Source: CAZLPZ01 sp964561535 (GTDB lineage: Bacteria; Pseudomonadota; Alphaproteobacteria; Micavibrionales; Micavibrionaceae). Taken from it: a stretch of DNA of 18,147 nucleotides. The stretch spans positions 1 through 18,147 of the forward strand of contig CAZLPZ010000032.1 of assembly GCA_964561535.1 (NCBI GenBank), given 5' to 3'. Both the position numbers and the translations under genes were made by a program. Each line of letters starts with the position of its first letter. Position 1 is the first letter of the stretch. Shown here one piece after another: positions 7,600-14,125 of this stretch. A model generated the notes under the pieces. That model was not told the DNA's origin and did no database searches. It saw only the letters and a list, made by a program, of their open reading frames with translations.

Positions 7600-9621
7600 A
7601 TGTCGTTTGATGTTCAATCGATTAATGAAGACATCGCCGCACAACTTACTCGAAAAATATATGCCATTCCGGTTTTAATCGGAATCGGCATTGCTCTGTA
7701 TTTTGCATGGGCGCATGAACCCGATCTAGGCGCTCCTGTATCGATTACTATTTTATCTATAATCCTCGCGCGGACAGCTTATATACATCAAGATCAATTG
7801 TGGGGCGGGATTCAAATCGCCTATATCCTTACATCGATTGCTATTATCACCATAGGGTTTATAGCGGCGGGGACCCGCGCACACGGGGTACAGACGCCCA
7901 TGATTAACGCCCCACTCGGCCCGATCGGGTTTTCAGGACGTGTGCAATCATTGGAACAACTCGAAGGTGGCAAAGGTGTGCGCGTCATTTTAACCGACCT
8001 GCACATGCACGATGACCTTCCCGTTGACCAAGTACCTCACAGCTTACGGTTAAGTATTCGTAAAGGTGGTAGCGACATTAAAACTGGGAACCGAATTCAT
8101 GTTTTTGCCAAAATTGAACCGGCAAGCCCTCCCACAACACCGAATGGATTTGATTTTCGACGTCATGCCTATTTCAACCAAATTGGAGGATATGGGTATG
8201 TATTAGGCACACCTCGAATTTATCAAAATGACCGTGATCAAACGAACCCCCTCCTTCTAAATAGAGAGGATAAACCTCACTTTTTCTCTTTCATTTCTAC
8301 TTCATTCCTTACCTGGTTTGAAAACCGACGGAACGATATTTCAGCCCATGTAAATACAACATTACCCATTCGCCAGGCCGGCATGGTCACCGCCTTATTA
8401 ACCGGCGAACGCGCAGCGATTACAGAAGAAGATTGGAATGCCCTTCGGAATTCTGGCCTCGCCCATTTACTCGCCATATCGGGAGCAAATGTAGACATGG
8501 TCGCGCTAATTGTTTTTTTTCTTGCCCGCTTAGGTATGGCGGCGTTCCCTCATTTTGCCGAACGACACCCGATAAAAAAATACGCCGCCATCATTGCTTT
8601 TATGGCAGCGTTTTTTTATGTTTTATTGATCCTCCCTTCGACTCCGACCTTACGCGCATTACTGACCATCTCGATTGTATTACTGGCCATACTTCTCGAC
8701 CGATCCCCTATATCTTTACGATTGGTATGCGCATCAGCCACTATTGTTTTGTTATGGCAGCCAGAACAGTTACTCTCCCCCAGTTTTCAATTATCATTTG
8801 CAGCCGTCACAGCCCTTGTCGCCGTATTTGAGATACTGGCCCCTTGGCTAAAACGCCTTCATCAAGATTCAACGATTGTCCGACGAACAGTCATGTATAT
8901 CTTGGGTGTCTGTGCGACAACCGCGATTGCAACAATCGCAACGGCACCGATATCGCTGTATCATTTTCAAAATCTGGCGTTATACGGCGTTATTGCAAAC
9001 GTCCTCGCCGTACCCATTATGACGTTTCTGATTATGCCACTATCTATCTTGTGCTATATATTGATGCCGTTTGGGGCGGCGGATTCAACGTTGCATGTGG
9101 TCGGCGCGGCAAATGATTGGATATTAACAATTGCGCATCGTACGGCCAGTTTACCGGGCGCGCAATTTACACCATCCGCCATTCCATTTGCAGCTTTTAT
9201 CGCCGTCGTAACGGCTGGTTTAGTTTTATGTTTAGGGGCCGAACGGTTAAAAACACTCTCACTGATCCCCTTAAGTATTGCCGCAATCATCATGATAACA
9301 AATATCCAACCTAATATGGTGATATTAGCGGGCGGCAAGGTCGTCATGGAACGACGAGAAGATGGTACAATTGTAACCAACACCCGAAAATATGCCCGGC
9401 GGCAACAAACCGATTGGGTACGATATTGGGGAGGCAATACAGACAAGGGTGCCATCGTTGATCGCATAAATCCCCCGGCACCCCCACCGGGTCTGATTAT
9501 CCCGCAAACCCTCTCTCCCCTTGCGATTTATACACCACCCAAAACAAAGGGCATAAATGCACGCCTTAAAATTATCTCTCCCCGGGGGCATGATCGATTA
9601 TGGCAGGCAGGATATGAATAA
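7600..9621 (+). CDS. ComEC/Rec2 family DNA-uptake channel protein
   Basis: A 673-residue inner-membrane protein of the family that carries single-stranded DNA into the cytoplasm during transformation. Two N-terminal helices (about 22-90) precede a soluble DUF4131-like beta region (about 105-205). The competence domain follows at about 255-560: ALLTGERAAITEEDWNALRNSG, GLAHLLAISGANVDMV (287-302), LPSTPTLRALL, LLSPSFQLSFAAV (391-403) and many helices. The C-terminus (about 580-673) is soluble and has no metallo-beta-lactamase motif (HxHxDH). The usual SGLHxG core reads SGANVD here, so the conserved His is replaced. No other competence gene is in the window. The start ATG 7600 has only GGGG as a weak ribosome site. 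Family assignment is firm; function in uptake is inferred. Confidence 0.88.
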   Translation: MSFDVQSINEDIAAQLTRKIYAIPVLIGIGIALYFAWAHEPDLGAPVSITILSIILARTAYIHQDQLWGGIQIAYILTSIAIITIGFIAAGTRAHGVQTPMINAPLGPIGFSGRVQSLEQLEGGKGVRVILTDLHMHDDLPVDQVPHSLRLSIRKGGSDIKTGNRIHVFAKIEPASPPTTPNGFDFRRHAYFNQIGGYGYVLGTPRIYQNDRDQTNPLLLNREDKPHFFSFISTSFLTWFENRRNDISAHVNTTLPIRQAGMVTALLTGERAAITEEDWNALRNSGLAHLLAISGANVDMVALIVFFLARLGMAAFPHFAERHPIKKYAAIIAFMAAFFYVLLILPSTPTLRALLTISIVLLAILLDRSPISLRLVCASATIVLLWQPEQLLSPSFQLSFAAVTALVAVFEILAPWLKRLHQDSTIVRRTVMYILGVCATTAIATIATAPISLYHFQNLALYGVIANVLAVPIMTFLIMPLSILCYILMPFGAADSTLHVVGAANDWILTIAHRTASLPGAQFTPSAIPFAAFIAVVTAGLVLCLGAERLKTLSLIPLSIAAIIMITNIQPNMVILAGGKVVMERREDGTIVTNTRKYARRQQTDWVRYWGGNTDKGAIVDRINPPAPPPGLIIPQTLSPLAIYTPPKTKGINARLKIISPRGHDRLWQAGYE

Positions 9622-9653
9622 AATCTCTCTTTCATAATCTATGCCACTTTTCC

Positions 9654-9682
9654 TTGAGAGTTCTTGAAAAATCGTGTAAATT
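9654..9682 (+). promoter_or_regulatory. Possible sigma70 promoter for xseB-ispA-HAD
   Basis: TTGAGA (9654-9659), a 17-base spacer, and TAAATT (9677-9682). The -35 matches five of six and the -10 four of six. A start near 9689 would put the hairpin at 9689-9711 at the very 5' end of the transcript. Confidence 0.4.
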
Positions 9683-9688
9683 AACCCC

Positions 9689-9716
9689 GGGTTTGCGGTT
9701 TTCCGCGACCCTTTTT
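9689..9716 (+). terminator. Intrinsic terminator or attenuator upstream of xseB
   Basis: GGG-TT-T-GCGG, a TTTT loop and CCGC-GA-CCC form a nine-pair stem with one bulged T and one G-T pair, followed by five Ts. It could end the permease-comEC transcript, or, if the promoter at 9654-9682 is real, lie in the leader of the xseB mRNA. The T-tract ends 15 bases before the xseB ATG. Confidence 0.5.
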
Positions 9717-9731
9717 AGTCTTGGAACGATC

Positions 9732-9992
9732 ATGAACGCTGTTGCCAACCCGTCAAATCCCCTTGAAAACTTAAGTTTTGATCAAGCCCTCACCGAACTT
9801 GAAAAAATCGTGCGAGAGATGGAATCCGGTAAAACAGGATTAGAAGACTCGATCGCCGCCTATGAACGCGGCGTTGCGTTAAAAAATCATGCCGCCAATC
9901 GTTTGAAAGATGCCCAAATGCGTATCGAACAAATTGCGCAGAACGCCGATGGTACAATTGGGCTTGTCCCTTTTGACCCCCCCAAAGAATAG
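9732..9992 (+). CDS. xseB: Exodeoxyribonuclease VII small subunit
   Basis: 86 residues, the family's usual size. It joins the XseA large subunit in the cytoplasmic nuclease that degrades single-stranded DNA from both ends. LSFDQALTELEKIVREMESG (14-33) and LEDSIAAYERGVALKNHA (37-54) form the family's helical hairpin, followed by LKDAQMRIEQI. The frame stays open upstream to 9654, but those residues are not family-like and ATG 9732 gives the normal N-terminus. The Shine-Dalgarno is weak (TTGGAACG). xseA is not in the window, which is normal. ispA follows 41 bases later, the usual alphaproteobacterial order. Confidence 0.93.
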   Translation: MNAVANPSNPLENLSFDQALTELEKIVREMESGKTGLEDSIAAYERGVALKNHAANRLKDAQMRIEQIAQNADGTIGLVPFDPPKE

Positions 9993-10033
9993 CCCCCTTA
10001 AAAAAATTTAAACCCCCAAAAGGTTCTTGCCCG

Positions 10034-10945
10034 ATGTGCCCCTCTCCCCGCGAAGCCACCCAATCCTTTCAAGAACAACTCGATGATGTTGTCGCTGCGA
10101 TGAACCGAGTTATCGAACGCCTATTACCCACCAATACCCTTCCTGAATCCCGCCTGTTCGAGGCAATGCGATATGCCAGTTTAAATGGCGGTAAGCGTAT
10201 GCGGGCCTTTTTGGTCGTGCATGCCGCGCGACTCTTTGGTGTCGATGCGTATCGCGCGTGTCGCGTGGCCGCCGCTTTGGAAATGATTCATGCCTATTCA
10301 TTAGTACACGATGACTTACCCGCTATGGATAATGCCGATTTGCGCCGCGGTAAACCATCAACCCATAAACAATTTGATGAGGCCACCGCCATTTTGGCAG
10401 GTGATGGGTTATTAACGTACGCGTTTGAAATTCTGGCCGATCCCGAAACCCACGAAGATCCACGTGTGCGCGTAGATTTAATCGCCAAATTGGCGCATGC
10501 GGCCGGGCCACACGGAATGGTCGGAGGGCAAATGCTCGATTTGATAGGCGAGAAACAGGAATTTGATTTAGGCACCATTTCCCGCTTGCAACGGTTAAAG
10601 ACAGGGAAACTGATTTCTTTTGCGGCCGAAGCTGGCGCAATCCTGGGCCGCGCTGGCGAACCTCATCGCCGCGCGTTGGTCAATTACGCAAACGATCTGG
10701 GCCTGGCGTTTCAAGTCACCGATGATATTTTAGATGTCGAAAGCACGGCCGCCGAAACGGGCAAAGATCACGGCAAGGATGCCGAAGCCGGCAAATCTAC
10801 GTTCGTCTCGACCATGGGGATTGAATCGGCTAAAAAACATGCTCAAATGTTGGTGAACCAAGCCATGTCGCATTTAAATATTTTTGAACGCCGCGGCGAG
10901 ATTTTAAAAGAACTTGCGACGTACGTATTACAACGGCGGGCATGA
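10034..10945 (+). CDS. ispA: Farnesyl diphosphate synthase (polyprenyl synthetase)
   Basis: Condenses isopentenyl diphosphate with dimethylallyl and geranyl diphosphate to give farnesyl diphosphate, precursor of ubiquinone side chains and undecaprenyl carrier; cytoplasmic. The 303 residues are normal length. GGKRMR (52-57) binds the diphosphate. The first Asp-rich motif is DDLPAMD (93-99), with the two-residue insertion of bacterial enzymes; the second is DDILD (230-234). GGQMLD (164-169) and GKDHGKDAEAGKSTFV (243-258) are also typical. Tyr88-Ser89 just before the first motif fits a C15 product, though chain length cannot be proved from this. AAAAGG precedes the ATG by about ten bases. The stop overlaps the next start as ATGA. 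In many alphaproteobacteria dxs follows; here a HAD phosphatase does. Confidence 0.94.
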   Translation: MCPSPREATQSFQEQLDDVVAAMNRVIERLLPTNTLPESRLFEAMRYASLNGGKRMRAFLVVHAARLFGVDAYRACRVAAALEMIHAYSLVHDDLPAMDNADLRRGKPSTHKQFDEATAILAGDGLLTYAFEILADPETHEDPRVRVDLIAKLAHAAGPHGMVGGQMLDLIGEKQEFDLGTISRLQRLKTGKLISFAAEAGAILGRAGEPHRRALVNYANDLGLAFQVTDDILDVESTAAETGKDHGKDAEAGKSTFVSTMGIESAKKHAQMLVNQAMSHLNIFERRGEILKELATYVLQRRA

Positions 10946-11670
10946 TGCCCCTCCCTCGCCCGACCCTTGTGATTCTCGATATGGACGGCACCACCGTTCG
11001 ACACCTAAATCCTTATGTTTTACATGCTTTAGAACTGGCGGATGACGCATTATTCCGAGCACGCACCTATATGACCTGTTTGGGACAAAAATTGGGTATG
11101 GGCACGCAGCTGCGCACACGACGATCCACCCGGCGTCCACGGTTATTGGTGCACCGGACCCTGCATAAATTACGCCGCAAATCCGTCGATCAAATCGTTG
11201 CCCCCTGCCCGGGCGTGATTGATCTGTTCGAATTATTCGCGGCGCATCTTATCCCGATGGGATTAATCAGTAATGGATTGGGGCGCGGATACGGATATGA
11301 TATTTTGGAAAAATTTGATCTTGCCAAATTTTTTACCGCAACGGTATTTCGGGAAGATACGCGCCGCGCCAAACCCGACCCCGAACCCATTTTAGAAATT
11401 TTAAAACGGATGGGCATCCCGTTAACATCAAATGATGTGATTTGGTATATTGGCGACCGCGCCAAAGACATCGCTGTCGCGTTATCATCTGGCCCCTTGG
11501 TTACCGCAAAAATTATACCGATTGGGTACGGCCTGCACGCCGCACCCATGTTATTACAAAATCATTTTAACACCGATCATTTGGTGTTGTCGTATGAAGA
11601 TTGGTACGAGACGGTGGAGGGGATATTAGAGAAAGAAAAAAATCCCCTGCGGCAAGAGGGGATTTTTTAA
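10942..11670 (+). CDS. HAD superfamily hydrolase (phosphatase-like)
   Basis: 242 residues from ATG 10942. It carries the four HAD motifs: DMDGTT (13-18) with nucleophile D13 and acid/base D15, SNG (110-112), K144 in RAKPDPEP, and GDRAKD (171-176), which holds the Mg-binding acids. The layout is that of phosphoglycolate phosphatase/haloacid dehalogenase-type enzymes with an alpha-helical cap. The cap is unusually basic around residues 57-80 (LRTRRSTRRPRLLVHRTLHK). The substrate is unknown. The start overlaps the ispA stop (ATGA), or by one base if ATG 10945 is used, so translation is coupled to ispA. That raises, but does not show, a role in prenyl phosphate or isoprenoid metabolism. The last twelve codons also encode the terminator hairpin. 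Confidence 0.88.
   Translation: MMPLPRPTLVILDMDGTTVRHLNPYVLHALELADDALFRARTYMTCLGQKLGMGTQLRTRRSTRRPRLLVHRTLHKLRRKSVDQIVAPCPGVIDLFELFAAHLIPMGLISNGLGRGYGYDILEKFDLAKFFTATVFREDTRRAKPDPEPILEILKRMGIPLTSNDVIWYIGDRAKDIAVALSSGPLVTAKIIPIGYGLHAAPMLLQNHFNTDHLVLSYEDWYETVEGILEKEKNPLRQEGIF
11636..11668. terminator. Bidirectional intrinsic terminator overlapping a coding end
   Basis: An A-run, AATCCCCT, an 8-base loop, AGGGGATT and a T-run pair into a stem of up to 12 bp. Read on plus it ends in six Ts and closes the xseB-ispA-HAD transcript. Read on minus it ends in seven Ts and can close the facing gene at 11709. It lies inside the last codons of the HAD gene, including those for KNPLRQEGIF. Confidence 0.8.
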
Positions 11671-11708
11671 ATAGAAGGCCATTGGCAAGAAACAAAATTT
11701 TTTTGATT

Positions 11709-12338
11709 CTAAGTTTTTTCAAACTTTACAAAAAGACAATCGATTTGGTTACCAGCTGGAATAAATTGAATCATTTGATTCTTTTGACCCTTAGGAGAAA
11801 CCCCTTCCCGACAAAACGCAACTGACCCATTCGGTAATTGAGATTTATTCGTAAACGGGTGTTTAACCAAAGTGACACTTTGGCCTTCACTAAGTGTCTT
11901 TGAAAAATCTACGCACAATTGACGAATATTACGTAATTTTTTATCATCCAAAATATCAGGACTGCAGTAGCCTGTTCCATTTTTACTTTCTAAACGAATG
12001 ACTTGTTCAGACACAAGTTTCGAATCCTCTGGTACAGCCCCAAAAGAATTATTAATTCGATTGGAACCATTAATTCTATTGGAGGGATACAAATTATATT
12101 CTTGAGAAGGTACTTGTTGATTATTTAAAGGAGTTTTCTGTCCATAAGGACCCCGAATATAAGCATCCGCTGGCATATTACCTGGGGTTGTAATCACCCC
12201 ATTATTATTTGTATACGTACCACTTGGCATAGAGCCACTATTCGTACATACATTAGCTATACAAATCGTTCCGCCTGCAGAAGCCCCCCCCGCAGCGGCA
12301 AGAACACAGGCTGCTGTAAAACGATTCACCAATCCCAT
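11709..12338 (-). CDS. Secreted Cys-rich protein of unknown function
   Basis: 209 residues from ATG 12338. GGAAG lies nine bases upstream and decides this start over an in-frame TTG at 12353. MGLVNRFTAACVLAAAGGASA is a clear signal peptide with an Ala-Ser-Ala cleavage site. The mature protein has six Cys (26, 31, 125, 142, 176, 201), an even number that suits disulfides in the periplasm or outside. The region from about 32 to 105 is low-complexity and rich in Asn, Gly, Pro and Thr, and includes two tandem SNRIN copies (86-90, 92-96). The C-terminal part, from about 107, looks folded. I do not recognise a family. The DNA is AT-rich (23 G+C in 60 at 12001-12060). It has its own promoter and terminator, so it is an independent unit and possibly a recent arrival. 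Confidence 0.7.
   Translation of the reverse strand: MGLVNRFTAACVLAAAGGASAGGTICIANVCTNSGSMPSGTYTNNNGVITTPGNMPADAYIRGPYGQKTPLNNQQVPSQEYNLYPSNRINGSNRINNSFGAVPEDSKLVSEQVIRLESKNGTGYCSPDILDDKKLRNIRQLCVDFSKTLSEGQSVTLVKHPFTNKSQLPNGSVAFCREGVSPKGQKNQMIQFIPAGNQIDCLFVKFEKT
12051..12086. repeat. Two tandem 18-bp repeats within the Cys-rich secreted gene
   Basis: ATTAATTCGATTGGAACC (12051-12068) is followed directly by ATTAATTCTATTGGAGGG (12069-12086), 14 of 18 identical. They encode the two SNRIN copies on the minus strand and keep the reading frame. Confidence 0.75.
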
Positions 12339-12380
12339 TATAATTTCTTCCAAAAAAGGTATTTAACAAAAAGTGCGGGG

Positions 12381-12409
12381 ATTATAAAATAGATTATTAA
12401 AAATAACAA
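12381..12409 (-). promoter_or_regulatory. Strong sigma70-type promoter for the Cys-rich secreted gene
   Basis: On the minus strand, TTGTTA (12409-12404), exactly 17 bases, then a perfect TATAAT (12386-12381). Transcription would begin near 12374, giving a leader of about 36 bases to the ATG at 12338. The surrounding 12354-12440 is very AT-rich. Confidence 0.75.
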
Positions 12410-12440
12410 TAGATATATATTCTTAATATTATTCTTAATT

Positions 12441-12461
12441 CCTGCGCTGACCCGGATGACA
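12441..12461. repeat. Degenerate half copy of the TGTCATCCCGG palindrome
   Basis: CCTGCGCTGACCCGGATGACA matches one arm of the element at 1373-1403 apart from four extra bases. It lies just downstream of the DUF924 gene's stop. Confidence 0.45.
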
Positions 12462-12467
12462 CTCCCC

Positions 12468-13019
12468 TCAATACCCCTTTGGGTTCGCCTTTAAAAAATC
12501 GTTTTCTTCCGGGGTGGACGACCGCCCCAATAAAATATTTCGGTGCGGAAACCGTCCAAATTTTTCAACCACGCGCATATGTTTTAACGCATAATCAAAT
12601 GATAACGGGTCATCCCCCTTTGTTTTTTCAAACAACGCGACCGCGCGTTTTTGATCCTGCAAGTTTTCGGAATGTTCGAACGGCAAATAAATAAACCGAC
12701 GTTTGGGTAACGATAAAATCTGATCAAACCCTTTGGCAATCGCCAATTTGGCAACCACAATGGCCTGACGATCGCTTTCGTACATGCGCGCGAGCCCTCG
12801 AAACATATTACGGGGGAATTGATCATACATCAGGCACAGGGCCAGGCATCCATCGGCGTCACCTTGCCAATGATCACACCCTCCCAACCTCGCAAAATCA
12901 TAGGCCGAGGCAAAGCGTTCGCGGATTTGGGAATCAAAATCATCATTGACCTGGAACCATAACGGGGGCGCCGTTTCGGTAAACCAGAAATTTAATATAT
13001 CATCCCGATAATCTTTCAT
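12468..13019 (-). CDS. DUF924 family protein
   Basis: 183 residues, soluble, no signal peptide. The pattern ILNFWFTE (8-15), LWFQVNDDFDSQIRERF, then a CLALCLMYDQFPRNMFRG segment, FIYLPFEHSENLQDQ and FGRFPHRN is the DUF924 signature (a TPR-like helical family widespread in proteobacteria). No biochemical role is established that I know of. It lies 12 bases after the small membrane protein gene, last in the bc1 cluster. Its own Shine-Dalgarno is weak (GAG two bases before the ATG), so translation may depend on the gene upstream. The 3' end carries no T-tract terminator that I can see. Confidence 0.9.
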   Translation of the reverse strand: MKDYRDDILNFWFTETAPPLWFQVNDDFDSQIRERFASAYDFARLGGCDHWQGDADGCLALCLMYDQFPRNMFRGLARMYESDRQAIVVAKLAIAKGFDQILSLPKRRFIYLPFEHSENLQDQKRAVALFEKTKGDDPLSFDYALKHMRVVEKFGRFPHRNILLGRSSTPEENDFLKANPKGY

Positions 13020-13031
13020 ATCTCGATGATG

Positions 13032-13331
13032 TCATTCCGGTTTCATAAGCGCAAGATATCGTTTTTCAAATTTGCGCGCCGAAAAAGTTAATATAATCGA
13101 CGGGATAAACGGCATAAAAACAATGCCGATGGTCGACAAATCTTTTAAGGCCGCCATCACATCCGGCGCGATATATTTGCTGTAAATTATGGCAAAAACA
13201 AACACGCCAAAACAAGCAAACATAACGGCAAGAACCGTGCATGTTTTCATTTGGACATAGGCTTCGCGTGCCTGTTCCAACCGTTCTGGCGTTAAGATTA
13301 AAGATGCGGGGGGGACAGGATCGGTCATCAT
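13032..13331 (-). CDS. Small two-helix membrane protein coupled to cytochrome c1
   Basis: 99 residues from ATG 13331, which shares its A with the petC TAA stop (TAATG), a layout for translational re-initiation; a second ATG follows at once. The N-terminal 28 residues are polar and include LTPERLEQAREAY, probably a helix. Two hydrophobic segments follow, at about 31-54 (CTVLAVMFACFGVFVFAIIY) and 65-84 (LSTIGIVFMPFIPSIILTF), then a basic tail (ARKFEKRY). The upstream frame to 13349 has only a TTG and is not needed. I do not recognise the family. Its position and coupling suggest work with or beside the bc1 complex; this is inference. It does not look like the known single-helix subunit IV of Rhodobacter bc1. 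Confidence 0.72.
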   Translation of the reverse strand: MMTDPVPPASLILTPERLEQAREAYVQMKTCTVLAVMFACFGVFVFAIIYSKYIAPDVMAALKDLSTIGIVFMPFIPSIILTFSARKFEKRYLALMKPE

Positions 13332-14110
13332 TAATGCAACTTTGCCCAAATTTTACGTTTCACCGCATACATAATCCCCGCAAAGATAGCCAGGAAAATC
13401 AACACCTTGACACCCATCCGTTTACGATCTTCCATTTCAGGTTCAGACACCCATGTCAAGAAATGGGACACATCACGCGCGTACTGATCAATTGTTTGCG
13501 GCGTTCCATCCTCATACGTAATTTGGCCATCCGACAATGGAGCGGCCATCGCAATGATTTGACCTGGCATATATTTGTTCCAATTTTGTCCCGCTGCCAA
13601 AACTTTACCATGAGGCGCGGCTTCATAGCCCGTCAAAATACCGTACACATAATCGGCACCCCCATGGCGTGATTTGGTGATCAAGGATAAATCCGGAGGG
13701 AGTGCCCCATTATTCGCATATTTCGACGCGGCATCATTCGCAAAAGGCGATTTAAAATGATCGGATGGTTTAGCCGCGCGTTCAAACATTTCGCCCTCGT
13801 CGTTCGGGCCGTCCATAACGGTATAATTCGCGGCGATCGCCTTAATTTCATCTTCCGAATATCCGATCCCGGATAAATTTCGGTACGCCACACGTTTCAT
13901 CCCATGACACGATGCACAGACTTCGCGGTAAATTTTATATCCGCGTTGTAATGCAGCCTTGTCATACGTACCAAACGGACCATCAAAAGACCATTTAATA
14001 TCGGGAGGCGTCGCATCCCCCGCATTCGCGTGTGCGTCCGACATTCCGACGAACATCAGAACCGCCGCCATCGCCGCCATCCCAAACATTGTACGCATTA
14101 TATTGGTCAT
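13331..14110 (-). CDS. petC: Cytochrome c1, bc1 complex
   Basis: Haem c subunit of ubiquinol:cytochrome c oxidoreductase. It takes electrons from the Rieske centre and passes them to soluble cytochrome c in the periplasm. 259 residues: signal peptide 1-28 (ending SDAHA), covalent haem site CASCH (65-69), RVAYRNLSGIG (73-83), PPDLSLI (138-144), the axial ligand M188 in IIAMAAPLSDG, and a C-terminal anchor helix (about 232-250) ending in KRKIWAKLH. The commoner AMPPPL around the ligand reads AMAAPL. Start: AAGGAG (14124-14119) overlaps the petB stop. It is two bases from ATG 14116 but eight from ATG 14110, so 14110 is the likely start. The stop overlaps the next start. Confidence 0.96.
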   Translation of the reverse strand: MTNIMRTMFGMAAMAAVLMFVGMSDAHANAGDATPPDIKWSFDGPFGTYDKAALQRGYKIYREVCASCHGMKRVAYRNLSGIGYSEDEIKAIAANYTVMDGPNDEGEMFERAAKPSDHFKSPFANDAASKYANNGALPPDLSLITKSRHGGADYVYGILTGYEAAPHGKVLAAGQNWNKYMPGQIIAMAAPLSDGQITYEDGTPQTIDQYARDVSHFLTWVSEPEMEDRKRMGVKVLIFLAIFAGIMYAVKRKIWAKLH

Positions 14111-14118
14111 GATCATAT

Positions 14119-14125
14119 CTCCTTA
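14119..14125 (-). promoter_or_regulatory. petC Shine-Dalgarno sharing the petB stop codon
   Basis: TAAGGAG on the minus strand: TAA is the petB stop and AAGGAG the petC ribosome site, eight bases before ATG 14110. The same arrangement precedes petB. Confidence 0.8.
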
